Shown here piece by piece: positions 15,344 to 23,352 of a DNA stretch of 27,645 nt (positions within the stretch are counted from its first letter, which is position 1; each line of letters begins with the position of its first letter). Origin of the DNA: an uncultured Actinomycetes bacterium (GTDB taxonomy: Bacteria > Actinomycetota > Actinomycetes > Nanopelagicales > Nanopelagicaceae); contig CAIMNT010000109.1 of the NCBI GenBank assembly GCA_903842855.1, forward strand, positions 1 through 27,645. Reading direction: 5' to 3'. The translations under genes were made by a program, and so were the position numbers. The notes beneath the pieces are model-generated. The model was given only the letters and a program-made list of their open reading frames with translations. It made no database searches and was not told the DNA's origin.

Positions 15344-17005
15344 CTACCAGGGTAGCTCAGGATTACGCGCCGATACCGGCGGGATATACTGATACCGATC
15401 CCCCTGCACTGGCCTTTCATCTACCTCACCTTTATTTGGCCACATGGAAATGGCGCGCTCCGCCTGCGCTGTGATCGTCAGCGAGGGGTTAACTCCAAGA
15501 TTTGCAGTAACGCTAGATCCATCAACGATATGTAAGGATGGATAGTGCCAAACCCGATGATAAGGATCTATTACACCGCTCTCCGGTGATTCTCCTATGA
15601 CGCACCCGCCGACAAAGTGAGCGGTAAATGGTGCTCCGATGAGATCACCGAAATGTCCTCCTGAGATCCCGCCATGTTTCTCGGCAATTCTGCGCGAAAC
15701 CTCATTCGCTGCTGGAATGTAGGTGGCATTGGGTTGCTCTGAATCATTGTGAGAAGTCAAACGCCAACCGAATAAACCGCGCTTGCTGCTGAGCGTTAGT
15801 GATGAGTTAACATTCTGCATAACCAAGGCGATTACGGTGCGTTGACTCCAGCGCCTAACATTTAAAAATCGAATGAGTATCAATGGATTTCGCAGAACGA
15901 TCTTCCACCACTGCTTGCGTCGCTCCCTAGCCACAGTTCCATCGGTCATGATGGTTTGTATTAACCCCATCGAATTACTTCCCGCACCATATCGAACCGG
16001 CTCGATATGAGTGTGCTCATCTGGAAAGAATGAGGAGGTAATTGCTGGACCTTGGCTGAAATCAATCTGCGTGGTGGGCATGAGCGCGCCAGTCAAAGAC
16101 TCACTATTTGTGCGTGAGAGTTTTCCAAGAGCCGGAGATAGTTTAGGCAGATATCCAGTCTGCTTCATGGTGTGCATAAGCTTTTGAGTGTTATACGTTC
16201 CCGCCGCCACAATGACATCTCGTGCAGTAAAAGTTCGATCTCGCCCGAACCAAGCGCCACTTTTCTTCGCACTTATTCGCCAACTTCCTTCATGGAGTTG
16301 CTCTATTTTGTTGACGGTCTGCTCTGGAAATACTCGCGCTCCCGCGCCTTCGGCGAGACCTAAATAATTCTTGGGAAGAGTATTTTTTGCGTTGTAACGG
16401 CAACCAGTCATACAAGCGCCGCATAGTTGGCATCCACTTCTCTCAGGACCCTTTCCACCAAAATACGGGTCAGCGGATTTCTCGCCGGGACCCGCCCCAA
16501 AATAAATTCCCAAAGGAGCCATTTGGAAAGTATCTCCGACGCCCATTTCATGAGCCGCATCTTTCATGGCTCGATCTGAAGGTGAAAAATATGGATTCTC
16601 CACTACTCCCAACATTCGCGAAGCGCGGTCATACCAAGGTGCTAATTCGCTTTTCCAGTCGGTGATGTGACTCCATTGTTTATCTTCAAAGTAACTGTTG
16701 GGAGGGACATAGAGGGTGTTGGCGTACACCAATGAACCTCCGCCCACCCCTGCTCCTGCAAGTACTAACACATCGGGTAAGGCGTGGATACGTTGAATTC
16801 CTTTGAGGCCCAACTTGGGAAAGTAGAGGAATTTACGCAATCTCCATGAAGTCTTAGGGAAATCACTATCCTCAAAGCGACGTCCGGCTTCTAATACTGC
16901 GACTTTGTAACCTTTTTCGGTAAGTCGAAGCGCGCTCACTGAGCCGCCAAATCCGGAGCCAATAATTACAACATCAAAGTCATATGCCGCGTCATTGGGG
17001 GTCAT
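15344..17005 (-). CDS. GMC-type FAD oxidoreductase (cholesterol-oxidase-like)
   Basis: This 553-residue flavoenzyme has an N-terminal FAD site VVIIGSGFGGSVSA (residues 12-25) and the GMC-type second motif GAGVGGGSLVYANTLY (84-99). The C-terminal VDGSSVTANLGVNPSLTITAQAE carries the usual His/Asn active-site environment. Residues 192, 195, 198 and 202 form a C-x2-C-x2-C-x3-C cluster (CQLCGACMTGC), found in the ChoD/cholesterol-oxidase-like branch and resembling an iron-sulphur ligand set. The usual role of the branch is oxidation of a sterol-like or other alcohol; the actual substrate is unknown. It starts 31 bp after the tRNA-Thr end with no obvious promoter of its own, so tRNA read-through is possible. 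No signal peptide is evident. Confidence 0.85.
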   Translation of the reverse strand: MTPNDAAYDFDVVIIGSGFGGSVSALRLTEKGYKVAVLEAGRRFEDSDFPKTSWRLRKFLYFPKLGLKGIQRIHALPDVLVLAGAGVGGGSLVYANTLYVPPNSYFEDKQWSHITDWKSELAPWYDRASRMLGVVENPYFSPSDRAMKDAAHEMGVGDTFQMAPLGIYFGAGPGEKSADPYFGGKGPERSGCQLCGACMTGCRYNAKNTLPKNYLGLAEGAGARVFPEQTVNKIEQLHEGSWRISAKKSGAWFGRDRTFTARDVIVAAGTYNTQKLMHTMKQTGYLPKLSPALGKLSRTNSESLTGALMPTTQIDFSQGPAITSSFFPDEHTHIEPVRYGAGSNSMGLIQTIMTDGTVARERRKQWWKIVLRNPLILIRFLNVRRWSQRTVIALVMQNVNSSLTLSSKRGLFGWRLTSHNDSEQPNATYIPAANEVSRRIAEKHGGISGGHFGDLIGAPFTAHFVGGCVIGESPESGVIDPYHRVWHYPSLHIVDGSSVTANLGVNPSLTITAQAERAISMWPNKGEVDERPVQGDRYQYIPPVSARNPELPW

Positions 17006-17035
17006 GGTTAATTGTTGCGCAAGAAGGTCAAAATC

Positions 17036-17110
17036 TGGAGCCCCCCGTCAGGATTGAACTGACGACCTTCCGCTTACAAGGCGGATGCTCTACCACTGAG
17101 CTAGGGAGGC
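17036..17110 (-). tRNA. tRNA-Thr (anticodon UGU)
   Basis: A 75-nt cloverleaf on the minus strand: acceptor GCCTCCC pairing with GGGGGGC (one G-T pair), D arm GCTC-AGTGGTA-GAGC, anticodon stem TCCGC/GCGGA around loop CTTGTAA (anticodon TGT), T arm GTCAG-TTCAATC-CTGAC, discriminator T and encoded CCA. It reads ACA (and probably other ACN) threonine codons. Confidence 0.95.
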
Positions 17111-17143
17111 GGACCGCCACGGGCGGACTATCTGCGAGGCGCA

Positions 17144-17152
17144 ATTATGACA
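17144..17152 (-). promoter_or_regulatory. Possible extended -10 promoter (TGTCATAAT) for tRNA-Thr
   Basis: On the minus strand TGTCATAAT lies about 35 nt before the tRNA 5' end, right after a TTGACG that is too close to act as its -35. The sequence between it and the tRNA contains a small CCGCC/GGCGG hairpin (17114-17126), probably removed as 5' leader by RNase P. Confidence 0.35.
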
Positions 17153-17189
17153 CGTCAAAAAGGCAGAAGCGAACCCGCTCATATCGGGG

Positions 17190-17195
17190 TAGGTT
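17190..17195 (+). promoter_or_regulatory. Putative -10 box (TAGGTT) of the ppx/gppA gene, leaderless
   Basis: TAGGTT, then TCGCAG, then GTG 17202. No Shine-Dalgarno is possible in the 6-nt gap. Confidence 0.45.
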
Positions 17196-17201
17196 TCGCA
17201 G

Positions 17202-18122
17202 GTGCGCCTCGGAGTCCTAGATGTCGGTTCTAACACAATCCACCTTCAAGTGGTCGATACCCACCCAGGAGCTCGCCCCAACCCCACTTTCAACTATAAA
17301 GAGGAGTTGCGTCTCACAGAGTTTTTGAACACTAATAACGAGATCACAGAAGAAGGAATCGCACTACTGCGCAAATCAATTGGTAATGCAGTACTCCAAG
17401 CACGTACCGTGCTGGTGAAGGAGTTTCTGCCATTTGCAACCTCCGCCCTTCGCGAAGCCGCTAATGGTGAGAGCATCATCGCCGGAATTAATAAGGAATT
17501 TAAAATAGATCTACAAGTGCTCGAGGGTGACGAAGAGGCCAAGCTCACCTTCCTCGCAGCGCGACGTTGGTTTGGTTGGTCGAGTGGTCGCTTGCTTGTC
17601 ATTGATATTGGCGGGGGATCTCTTGAGATCGCCGTGGGCATCGATGAATCGCCAGAAGTAGCAACATCATTACCGTTAGGCGCATCCCGTTTAACTCAAA
17701 AATTTCTCAAAGGAAATCCATATTCGCAAAAGGGTATTAACGAGATGCGCGATCACATAGAGTCGCAGTTAGAGGCGGTATTACCTGCGCTCGTTAAACA
17801 CCAAGATTCTGACCGTTCTATCGCGACAAGCAAGACGCTTCGTACCTTAGCGAGACTAAGTGGAGATTGGTATGACACCAGTGGAGATATCATTAAATTC
17901 GATGTGATTCGTAAAATTGCTACCCGTTTGGCAGATATGACTCACGAAGATCGCACCAAGTTGCCGGGGGTCTCCTCTAACCGCGCCAAGCAGATTGTGG
18001 CGGGAGCCTTTGTCACTGAGAGCGTGATGCGAAACCTTGATCTCAAAGAACTCGAAATCTGCCCATGGGCGTTGCGTGAGGGAATTGTCCTGAAATATAT
18101 GGATTGGAGGGAGAAGAGCTAA
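17202..18122 (+). CDS. Ppx/GppA-family phosphatase (exopolyphosphatase or pppGpp/polyP hydrolase)
   Basis: This 306-residue member of the actin-like ASKHA fold has phosphate loop 1 at VLDVGSNTIHL (residues 5-15), ATSALREA around residue 82, and phosphate loop 2 at DIGGGSLEI (about 143-151). The LPGVSSNRAKQIVAGA block near residue 250 is also typical. It has only the two core domains, the length of the short actinobacterial enzymes (M. tuberculosis Ppx1 type). It probably degrades polyphosphate, (p)ppGpp or both; sequence alone does not decide. It faces the ppk1-mutT1 pair, so synthesis and breakdown of polyphosphate are neighbours. The stop codon overlaps that of the convergent mutT1-like gene by 4 bp. 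Confidence 0.88.
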   Translation: MRLGVLDVGSNTIHLQVVDTHPGARPNPTFNYKEELRLTEFLNTNNEITEEGIALLRKSIGNAVLQARTVLVKEFLPFATSALREAANGESIIAGINKEFKIDLQVLEGDEEAKLTFLAARRWFGWSSGRLLVIDIGGGSLEIAVGIDESPEVATSLPLGASRLTQKFLKGNPYSQKGINEMRDHIESQLEAVLPALVKHQDSDRSIATSKTLRTLARLSGDWYDTSGDIIKFDVIRKIATRLADMTHEDRTKLPGVSSNRAKQIVAGAFVTESVMRNLDLKELEICPWALREGIVLKYMDWREKS

Positions 18123-19009
18123 ACCTTAGGAGCTTCTAACCTATCGATCTGCAAGACCTCTTTCTTATTGTGAAATAGCACCCACGCCTCACCCGGCAAT
18201 AACTTATTATCTGGATAATCAAAGTCGATCTTCTTCGTTAACTTCTCCATCATGCGTGGCAGAACTGGATTGTGGCTACAGAGAATTATCTGCTTATTCT
18301 TTTTAATTAACTCTTTGGAGTAATCGATCGCCTTCTCTTTATTTTTCTTGTACGTGTATTCACTAACCGCGTTGGTGATCGTAGGCGTGATTTGCAAGGC
18401 TTTAGCCATCTGTGCCACTGTAGCTAAACAGCGGACCGCATCGGATGTATGAATCTCTTCAACCCCAAAGACTTGATAGAGGGACAACATGCGCTTTGCC
18501 TGCAACTGCCCCACGATCTGAAGCGGGCGATCTTCATCTTCACCTTGCCACTCAGTGCGCTCCAAAGCCTTTGCGTGGCGCAGCATTATCAACGCCGAGG
18601 TATCAAAAGGTGTTGTCCCAAAGCGTTCCAATATGTAACGATCGCTATCGCGGGTTGCTTTAAATGCTGCTGACTGAATATCTAGCCAGATTATTTGATC
18701 TACCTCTTCATTGGGATGAAAAGCGCTGTTGTCATCAACGAGAGAGGCACTCCAATAAGCCACATGTTTCAGACCATCTGGAACGTAATATTCAACTGAG
18801 CCAACGTAGGGACCGAGTTTGATGCTCAAACCAGTCTCCTCAAGAACTTCACGATAGGCGCAAGAGATCAGCGCTTCGCCTTCCTCTTGTTTTCCCTTAG
18901 GGAGTGACCAATCGTCGTATCGCGGACGATGAACCAGGAGCACTTCAATCTCTCCCTCAATATCTCTACGCCATACAACTCCGCCGGCGGCGACGATGCT
19001 TGGAGTCAT
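18119..19009 (-). CDS. mutT1: MutT1-like Nudix hydrolase fused to a histidine phosphatase
   Basis: This 296-residue two-domain protein carries a perfect Nudix box at residues 39-61 (G39, E45, R53-E54, E57-E58, G60). The C-terminal half is a histidine phosphatase of the SixA type: R144-H145 in IMLRHAKA is the phosphorylated histidine, with a second His in ILCSHNPVLP. The architecture equals mycobacterial MutT1, which degrades 8-oxo-GTP and 8-oxo-dGTP stepwise to the monophosphate and so protects against oxidative mutation. Nudix enzymes of this type can also cleave diadenosine polyphosphates. The start at ATG 19009 overlaps the ppk1 stop as ATGA; the reading frame extends further into ppk1 but lacks conserved sequence. 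The ppk1-mutT1 neighbourhood matches M. tuberculosis. Confidence 0.9.
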   Translation of the reverse strand: MTPSIVAAGGVVWRRDIEGEIEVLLVHRPRYDDWSLPKGKQEEGEALISCAYREVLEETGLSIKLGPYVGSVEYYVPDGLKHVAYWSASLVDDNSAFHPNEEVDQIIWLDIQSAAFKATRDSDRYILERFGTTPFDTSALIMLRHAKALERTEWQGEDEDRPLQIVGQLQAKRMLSLYQVFGVEEIHTSDAVRCLATVAQMAKALQITPTITNAVSEYTYKKNKEKAIDYSKELIKKNKQIILCSHNPVLPRMMEKLTKKIDFDYPDNKLLPGEAWVLFHNKKEVLQIDRLEAPKV

Positions 19010-21087
19010 CCCCGAGCTCGATACCAGTCGATCGCAGATGCATGAAAGTCTTTCAACCTCAGACCATCTGGACCGTTCTTTACCTCGAGCCATTTGCCAT
19101 CAGGCAGTAGTTCCCAACGAACGAATTCATCCGAGAGGTAACTATCTATAGCTCCGATCAAAAATCTCTTGTGGTCACCTTGCGTGATCTGCACCAAGCT
19201 CTCCACGCGACGATCAAGATTGCGGTGCATTAAATCTGCGCTACCTATATACAACTCATCCTTGCCATCATTGGCGAACTGGAAGATGCGAGAGTGCTCG
19301 AGAAAGCGACCCACGATTGAGCGTGCTCTCACGTTATCTGAAAGTCCAGGTACTCCGGCACGGATTGCACATATTCCTCGCACAACCAGGTCAACCTGAA
19401 CTCCCGCCTGTGAAGCCTTGTAAAGAGCTTCTACAAACTCTTCATCGAGAATCGAGTTAAGTTTCATCCGAATAAATGCCGTTTTGCCAGAGCGATGGTT
19501 GGCAATTTCACGGTCTATACGTTCAAGCAGGCCTGTCCGCATGGTGCGCGGGGCGACCAGCAGGCGTGAAAAAGCGGTCTGCGGGGCGAAGCCAGAGAGT
19601 TGATTGAAGAGCTTATTTACATCCTCACCGAGCACTGGATCTGCAGATAAGAGGCCAAAATCTTCATAGAGCCGGGCGGTCTTTGGATTGTAATTACCTG
19701 TACCGATATGCGAATAACGCCTTATTCCATTGGCCTCTTGTCGAACGACAAGAGAGAGCTTGGCGTGAGTCTTAAAGCCGATGAGCCCGTACACAACGTG
19801 CACGCCTGCATCTTCAAGCTTTCTGGCCCAACGCACATTAGCCTGTTCGTCAAAGCGGGCACGGATCTCAATGACTGCAAGAACTTGCTTTCCCGCTTCT
19901 GCCGCTTCAATGAGAGCCTGCACGATGGGTGAGTCACCAGATGTTCGATACAAGGTCTGCTTGATTGCGAGCACATGTGGATCGGAGGCCGCTGACTCCA
20001 AGAATCTAACCACGCTTGATGTAAAAGATTCGTAAGGGTGGTGCAGCAGAATCTCGCGACGATGGAGCGCATCAAAGAAACTCTCCGTGGAATCTGGATC
20101 TGATTCACGTAGGTCGGGAGCCACTTGATTCCTAAATGGTGGAAAACGTAACTCAGGCATATCAATATCGGCGATTTGATTGAGTCCCGTTAGATCGAGA
20201 GGTTCCTTATAACGACTGATATCTTCTTCATTGATATTAAGTTCATCCATCAAGGTTTGAAGAAGTTCGGGTTGAATATCGCGATCTACTTCTAGTCGAA
20301 CCGGTGGACCAAACTTTCGGCGAAGTAGCTCTTGCTCCATAGAGGCGAGCAGATCTTCAGACTCTTCTTCTTCGAGTTCCAAATCGGCGTTGCGAGTTAA
20401 GCGGAAGGTGTAATGATCTTTAACTTCCATACCTTGAAAGAGCTCGTGAAGATTGGCGATGATCACTTCTTCGAGTGGTACAAATCGACGAACTCCAGCT
20501 TTACCCGTTTCTACAAAGCGCGGCAGATTAGATGGCACTTTGACGCGAGCAAATAGATCCTCTTCGCTATCAGGTTTTTTAACGACAACAGCGAGGTTGA
20601 GAGAGAGACCTGAGATATAAGGAAAGGGGTGTGAAGGATCAACCGCAAGCGGAGTGAGCACGGGAAATATCTTGGTGTGAAAGACCTTGTTTACTGCGAG
20701 TTGCTCCGCTAGATCGAGAGAATTCCAAGCCGCTAACTCAATTCCATATGTACCGAGTTCTGGCAGGATAACTTCGTGAAATGCATGCGACTGCCGCTGC
20801 AGAAGTTCTTGAGTCTTCTGGGCGATCTCACTCATAAGTTCAGCTGGTGTATACCCAGCTGTATTTTGTTTTGTTACTCCCGTTTCGATCTTGCGTTTTA
20901 GCGTGGCAACTCGGATCATGTAAAAATCGTCAAGATTAGAAGAGAAGATCGCCAAGAAGCGACAGCGTTCCAGCAACGGGACCGTCAGGTCCTCAGCTAA
21001 CTCGAGAACGCGCTCGTTAAAAGCTAACCATGAGAGTTCGCGATCAATAAGACGCCCACGAGGATCCTCAATGATTCGGTGAGACAT
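19006..21087 (-). CDS. ppk1: Polyphosphate kinase 1
   Basis: This 693-residue enzyme reversibly polymerises the ATP gamma-phosphate into polyphosphate. The N-terminal domain has RELSWLAFNERVLELA (16-31) and SNLDDFYMIRV (50-60). HHPYESF (349-355) and IKQTLYRTSGDSPI (375-388) lead into the catalytic region. His441 in the HAK motif (FKTHAKLSLV) corresponds to the phosphorylated histidine, H460-I-G-T-G-N-Y follows, and the second phospholipase-D-like half has SADLMHRNLDRRVESL near residue 640. The length is normal for the family. The gene starts 37 bp after rlmB and overlaps mutT1, so it may be the last-but-one gene of a long operon or have a weak promoter of its own. No clear -10 at the leaderless distance. 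Confidence 0.95.
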   Translation of the reverse strand: MSHRIIEDPRGRLIDRELSWLAFNERVLELAEDLTVPLLERCRFLAIFSSNLDDFYMIRVATLKRKIETGVTKQNTAGYTPAELMSEIAQKTQELLQRQSHAFHEVILPELGTYGIELAAWNSLDLAEQLAVNKVFHTKIFPVLTPLAVDPSHPFPYISGLSLNLAVVVKKPDSEEDLFARVKVPSNLPRFVETGKAGVRRFVPLEEVIIANLHELFQGMEVKDHYTFRLTRNADLELEEEESEDLLASMEQELLRRKFGPPVRLEVDRDIQPELLQTLMDELNINEEDISRYKEPLDLTGLNQIADIDMPELRFPPFRNQVAPDLRESDPDSTESFFDALHRREILLHHPYESFTSSVVRFLESAASDPHVLAIKQTLYRTSGDSPIVQALIEAAEAGKQVLAVIEIRARFDEQANVRWARKLEDAGVHVVYGLIGFKTHAKLSLVVRQEANGIRRYSHIGTGNYNPKTARLYEDFGLLSADPVLGEDVNKLFNQLSGFAPQTAFSRLLVAPRTMRTGLLERIDREIANHRSGKTAFIRMKLNSILDEEFVEALYKASQAGVQVDLVVRGICAIRAGVPGLSDNVRARSIVGRFLEHSRIFQFANDGKDELYIGSADLMHRNLDRRVESLVQITQGDHKRFLIGAIDSYLSDEFVRWELLPDGKWLEVKNGPDGLRLKDFHASAIDWYRARG

Positions 21088-21124
21088 GTTGCTAGTTTGC
21101 CTTATTTAAGTGAACAAAAGGTTA

Positions 21125-21955
21125 CTAGATGGTGGCCGAGGCGCGGTTGGCTGCGATCTGATGGAGCACGATCGCGGTGGCAACGCTGGCGTTGAGTGAT
21201 TCAACATCAGATTGCATGGGGATAGACAAGATGAGGTCGCAGGTTTCGCGCACCAGACGTGATAGGCCTTTGCCTTCGCTACCAACAATTACATAGACAG
21301 ATTCGAGCGCCAGCGAGAATTTGGGAAGTGATTCATCGCCCTCGGCATCTAGCCCAACCACAAAGAATCCAGCCTTTTTGGCATCTTCCAATGAGCGCAC
21401 CAGGTTGGTCACCTGCGATATCGGCAGACGCGCCGCGGCACCAGCCGAGGATTTCCAAGCAGAACCAGTCATTGCAGCGGTGCGACGCTCTGGAATAACC
21501 ACACCATCTGCGCCAAAGGCTGCTGCGCTTCGAACAATTGCGCCGAGGTTATGGGGATCTGTAACACCATCGAGACCTATTAGTAGCCCAGGCTTCTTCG
21601 ATTTCTTGAGCAACTCATCAAAGTTTGCATACTGGAATGGCTTAATCACGAGGGCAATGCCTTGATGCATGGTCGTTCCAGTTATTCCATCAAGGGTTCC
21701 GCGTGATACCTCCTTGATGAGCAAATTCTGATTCTTGGCTAGGCGCATCGCCTCTTGCATACGCTCATCGATTTCGGCGCGTTCAGCTACCAGTAACTCC
21801 TTCGCCGGGACTTTGGCGCGAAGAGCCTCAACCACTGGATTGCGGCCGGCTACGGCATCTGAAGATGGTTTTGTCTCTCGACGACTTTCTGGTCTGCGAG
21901 TCTGCTCTCGTTTGGGTGCTGCTGCGCTCTCGCGCCTCTTCTTACCTGGGCGCAT
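21125..21955 (-). CDS. rlmB: RlmB/TrmH-family 23S rRNA (guanosine-2'-O-)-methyltransferase
   Basis: A SPOUT methyltransferase of 276 residues that 2'-O-methylates a guanosine of 23S rRNA. A basic disordered N-terminus (about 40 residues) leads into AGRNPVVEALRAKVPAKELLVA, the RNA-binding substrate domain. The knotted catalytic part has GLLIGLDGVTDPHNLGAIVRSAAAFGADGVV, IVGSEGKGLSRLV and IPMQSDVESLNASVATAIVL, the three SPOUT motifs. The start is ambiguous: ATG 21955 overlaps the cysS stop (TAATG) with GGAG 9 nt before it, while ATG 21970 would overlap cysS by 16 bp. I prefer 21955. The same cysS-rlmB order is present in M. tuberculosis. Confidence 0.92.
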   Translation of the reverse strand: MRPGKKRRESAAAPKREQTRRPESRRETKPSSDAVAGRNPVVEALRAKVPAKELLVAERAEIDERMQEAMRLAKNQNLLIKEVSRGTLDGITGTTMHQGIALVIKPFQYANFDELLKKSKKPGLLIGLDGVTDPHNLGAIVRSAAAFGADGVVIPERRTAAMTGSAWKSSAGAAARLPISQVTNLVRSLEDAKKAGFFVVGLDAEGDESLPKFSLALESVYVIVGSEGKGLSRLVRETCDLILSIPMQSDVESLNASVATAIVLHQIAANRASATI

Positions 21956-23343
21956 TAGCCGATACTCCATCTGGTGCCTTGCGGGGTATCTTCGATAACC
22001 ACACCTAGCGCCGCTATTTGATCACGGATTGCATCTGCTGCTGCAAAGTCTTTTCTGCTCCGCGCTGCCGCACGTTGTTCGAGTGCAAGTGAAATCAATC
22101 CATCGAGTACCTGTGCATCTGCGTGGTCACCTGTTGCGAAAATTTCATCGAGGGGATCGCAACCTAAAATTCCAAGAGCGCCGCGAATCTCTGCAGCCGC
22201 ACTTTTTACTCCGGCGCGATCGTCAGATGCAAGAGCGGTATTTCCTGATTTAAGAATTTCTGCAATCACTGCAAGAGCTGTAGGTACCGCTAGATCTTCA
22301 TTCATCGCCTCGGTAAAAGCTGCAGAGACAACTCCATCAGGAGTTGTACCTAAAAGATCGGTCGCACGCTTTAAGAAACCTTCGATACGTCGGAAGTTAA
22401 CAGCGGCTTCTTCTAACGCTTCAAATGAGAACTCCAACATTGATCGGTAATGCGCACTTCCGAGATACCAGCGAAGTTCGATCCCGCGAACTTTCTTTAA
22501 AATCTCCTGCACCTGCAATGAGTTACCCAAAGACTTTGACATCTTCTCACCAGACGCTGTCACCCAGGCGTTGTGCATCCAAATATTCGCAAATCTCCAA
22601 CCGGCCGACTGTGATTGAGCAATCTCATTCTCATGGTGCGGAAAGATCAGATCAAGGCCGCCGCCGTGAATATCAAATGATTCACCTAAATATGCGCGCG
22701 CCATTGCAGAACACTCGAGGTGCCATCCAGGTCTTCCCGCTCCCCATGGAGTTGGCCATGATGGATCTCCCGGCTTAGCTGCTTTCCAAAGCGCAAAATC
22801 TCGTGGATCTTTCTTGTAGGTTAAATCTGCATCTTCAGCGGATTGCAGATCATCAAGCTTCTGACGCGAAAGGGTCAGATAATAAGTTAATTGGCGCACA
22901 TCAAGGTAGACATCGCCATTGCCTGGTGCGTATGCGCTCCCGTTGGCTATCAAGATCTCCATGAGCTCAATCATCTGAGTGATGTGACCCGTAGCGCGCG
23001 GTTCGTAGGTAGGAGGTAGAACATTGAGCGCCCGATATGCCTCGGTAAATGCGCGCTCATATTTTTGGGCGACCGCCCACCAAGGAATCTCTTCATGAAC
23101 CGCCTTATGCAAGATCTTGTCATCAATATCCGTGACATTACGGATGAAGGTGACCTCGTACCCACTCGCGGTTAACCAGCGGCGCAAAATATCGAAGTTA
23201 ACCCCACTGCGAACGTGACCAATATGTGGTGGAGCTTGAACGGTGGCACCACACAGATAGATTCCAACCTTGCCCTCATGCAATGGCTTGAAATCAGCAA
23301 CATCGCGAGTCGCCGTGTTGTATAACTTTAGGTGCGCTGACAT
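21955..23343 (-). CDS. cysS: Cysteinyl-tRNA synthetase
   Basis: This 462-residue class I synthetase charges tRNA-Cys. HIGH is at residues 40-43 (PPHIGHVRSG), preceded by the zinc ligand Cys31 in YLCGATVQ. Further zinc ligands are seen in GWHLECSAM and HHENEIAQS, and GEKMSKSLGNS is the ATP-binding KMSKS loop. The C-terminal helical tRNA-binding part ends with FAAADAIRDQIAALGVVIEDTPQGTRW, characteristic of CysRS. It lies 9 bp after the ispDF stop and shares a base with the rlmB start. It is not MshC, which is shorter and lacks this C-terminus. Confidence 0.95.
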   Translation of the reverse strand: MSAHLKLYNTATRDVADFKPLHEGKVGIYLCGATVQAPPHIGHVRSGVNFDILRRWLTASGYEVTFIRNVTDIDDKILHKAVHEEIPWWAVAQKYERAFTEAYRALNVLPPTYEPRATGHITQMIELMEILIANGSAYAPGNGDVYLDVRQLTYYLTLSRQKLDDLQSAEDADLTYKKDPRDFALWKAAKPGDPSWPTPWGAGRPGWHLECSAMARAYLGESFDIHGGGLDLIFPHHENEIAQSQSAGWRFANIWMHNAWVTASGEKMSKSLGNSLQVQEILKKVRGIELRWYLGSAHYRSMLEFSFEALEEAAVNFRRIEGFLKRATDLLGTTPDGVVSAAFTEAMNEDLAVPTALAVIAEILKSGNTALASDDRAGVKSAAAEIRGALGILGCDPLDEIFATGDHADAQVLDGLISLALEQRAAARSRKDFAAADAIRDQIAALGVVIEDTPQGTRWSIG

Positions 23344-23352
23344 CAGGAAATT

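Noticed and set aside
17114..17126. CCGCC/GGCGG hairpin next to the tRNA as a terminator
   Set aside because: It lies on the 5' side of the tRNA and has no T-run; more likely part of the pre-tRNA leader or chance in GC-rich sequence.
22425..22778. 117-codon plus-strand open frame
   Set aside because: Entirely antisense to the cysS catalytic core, no ribosome site or domain.
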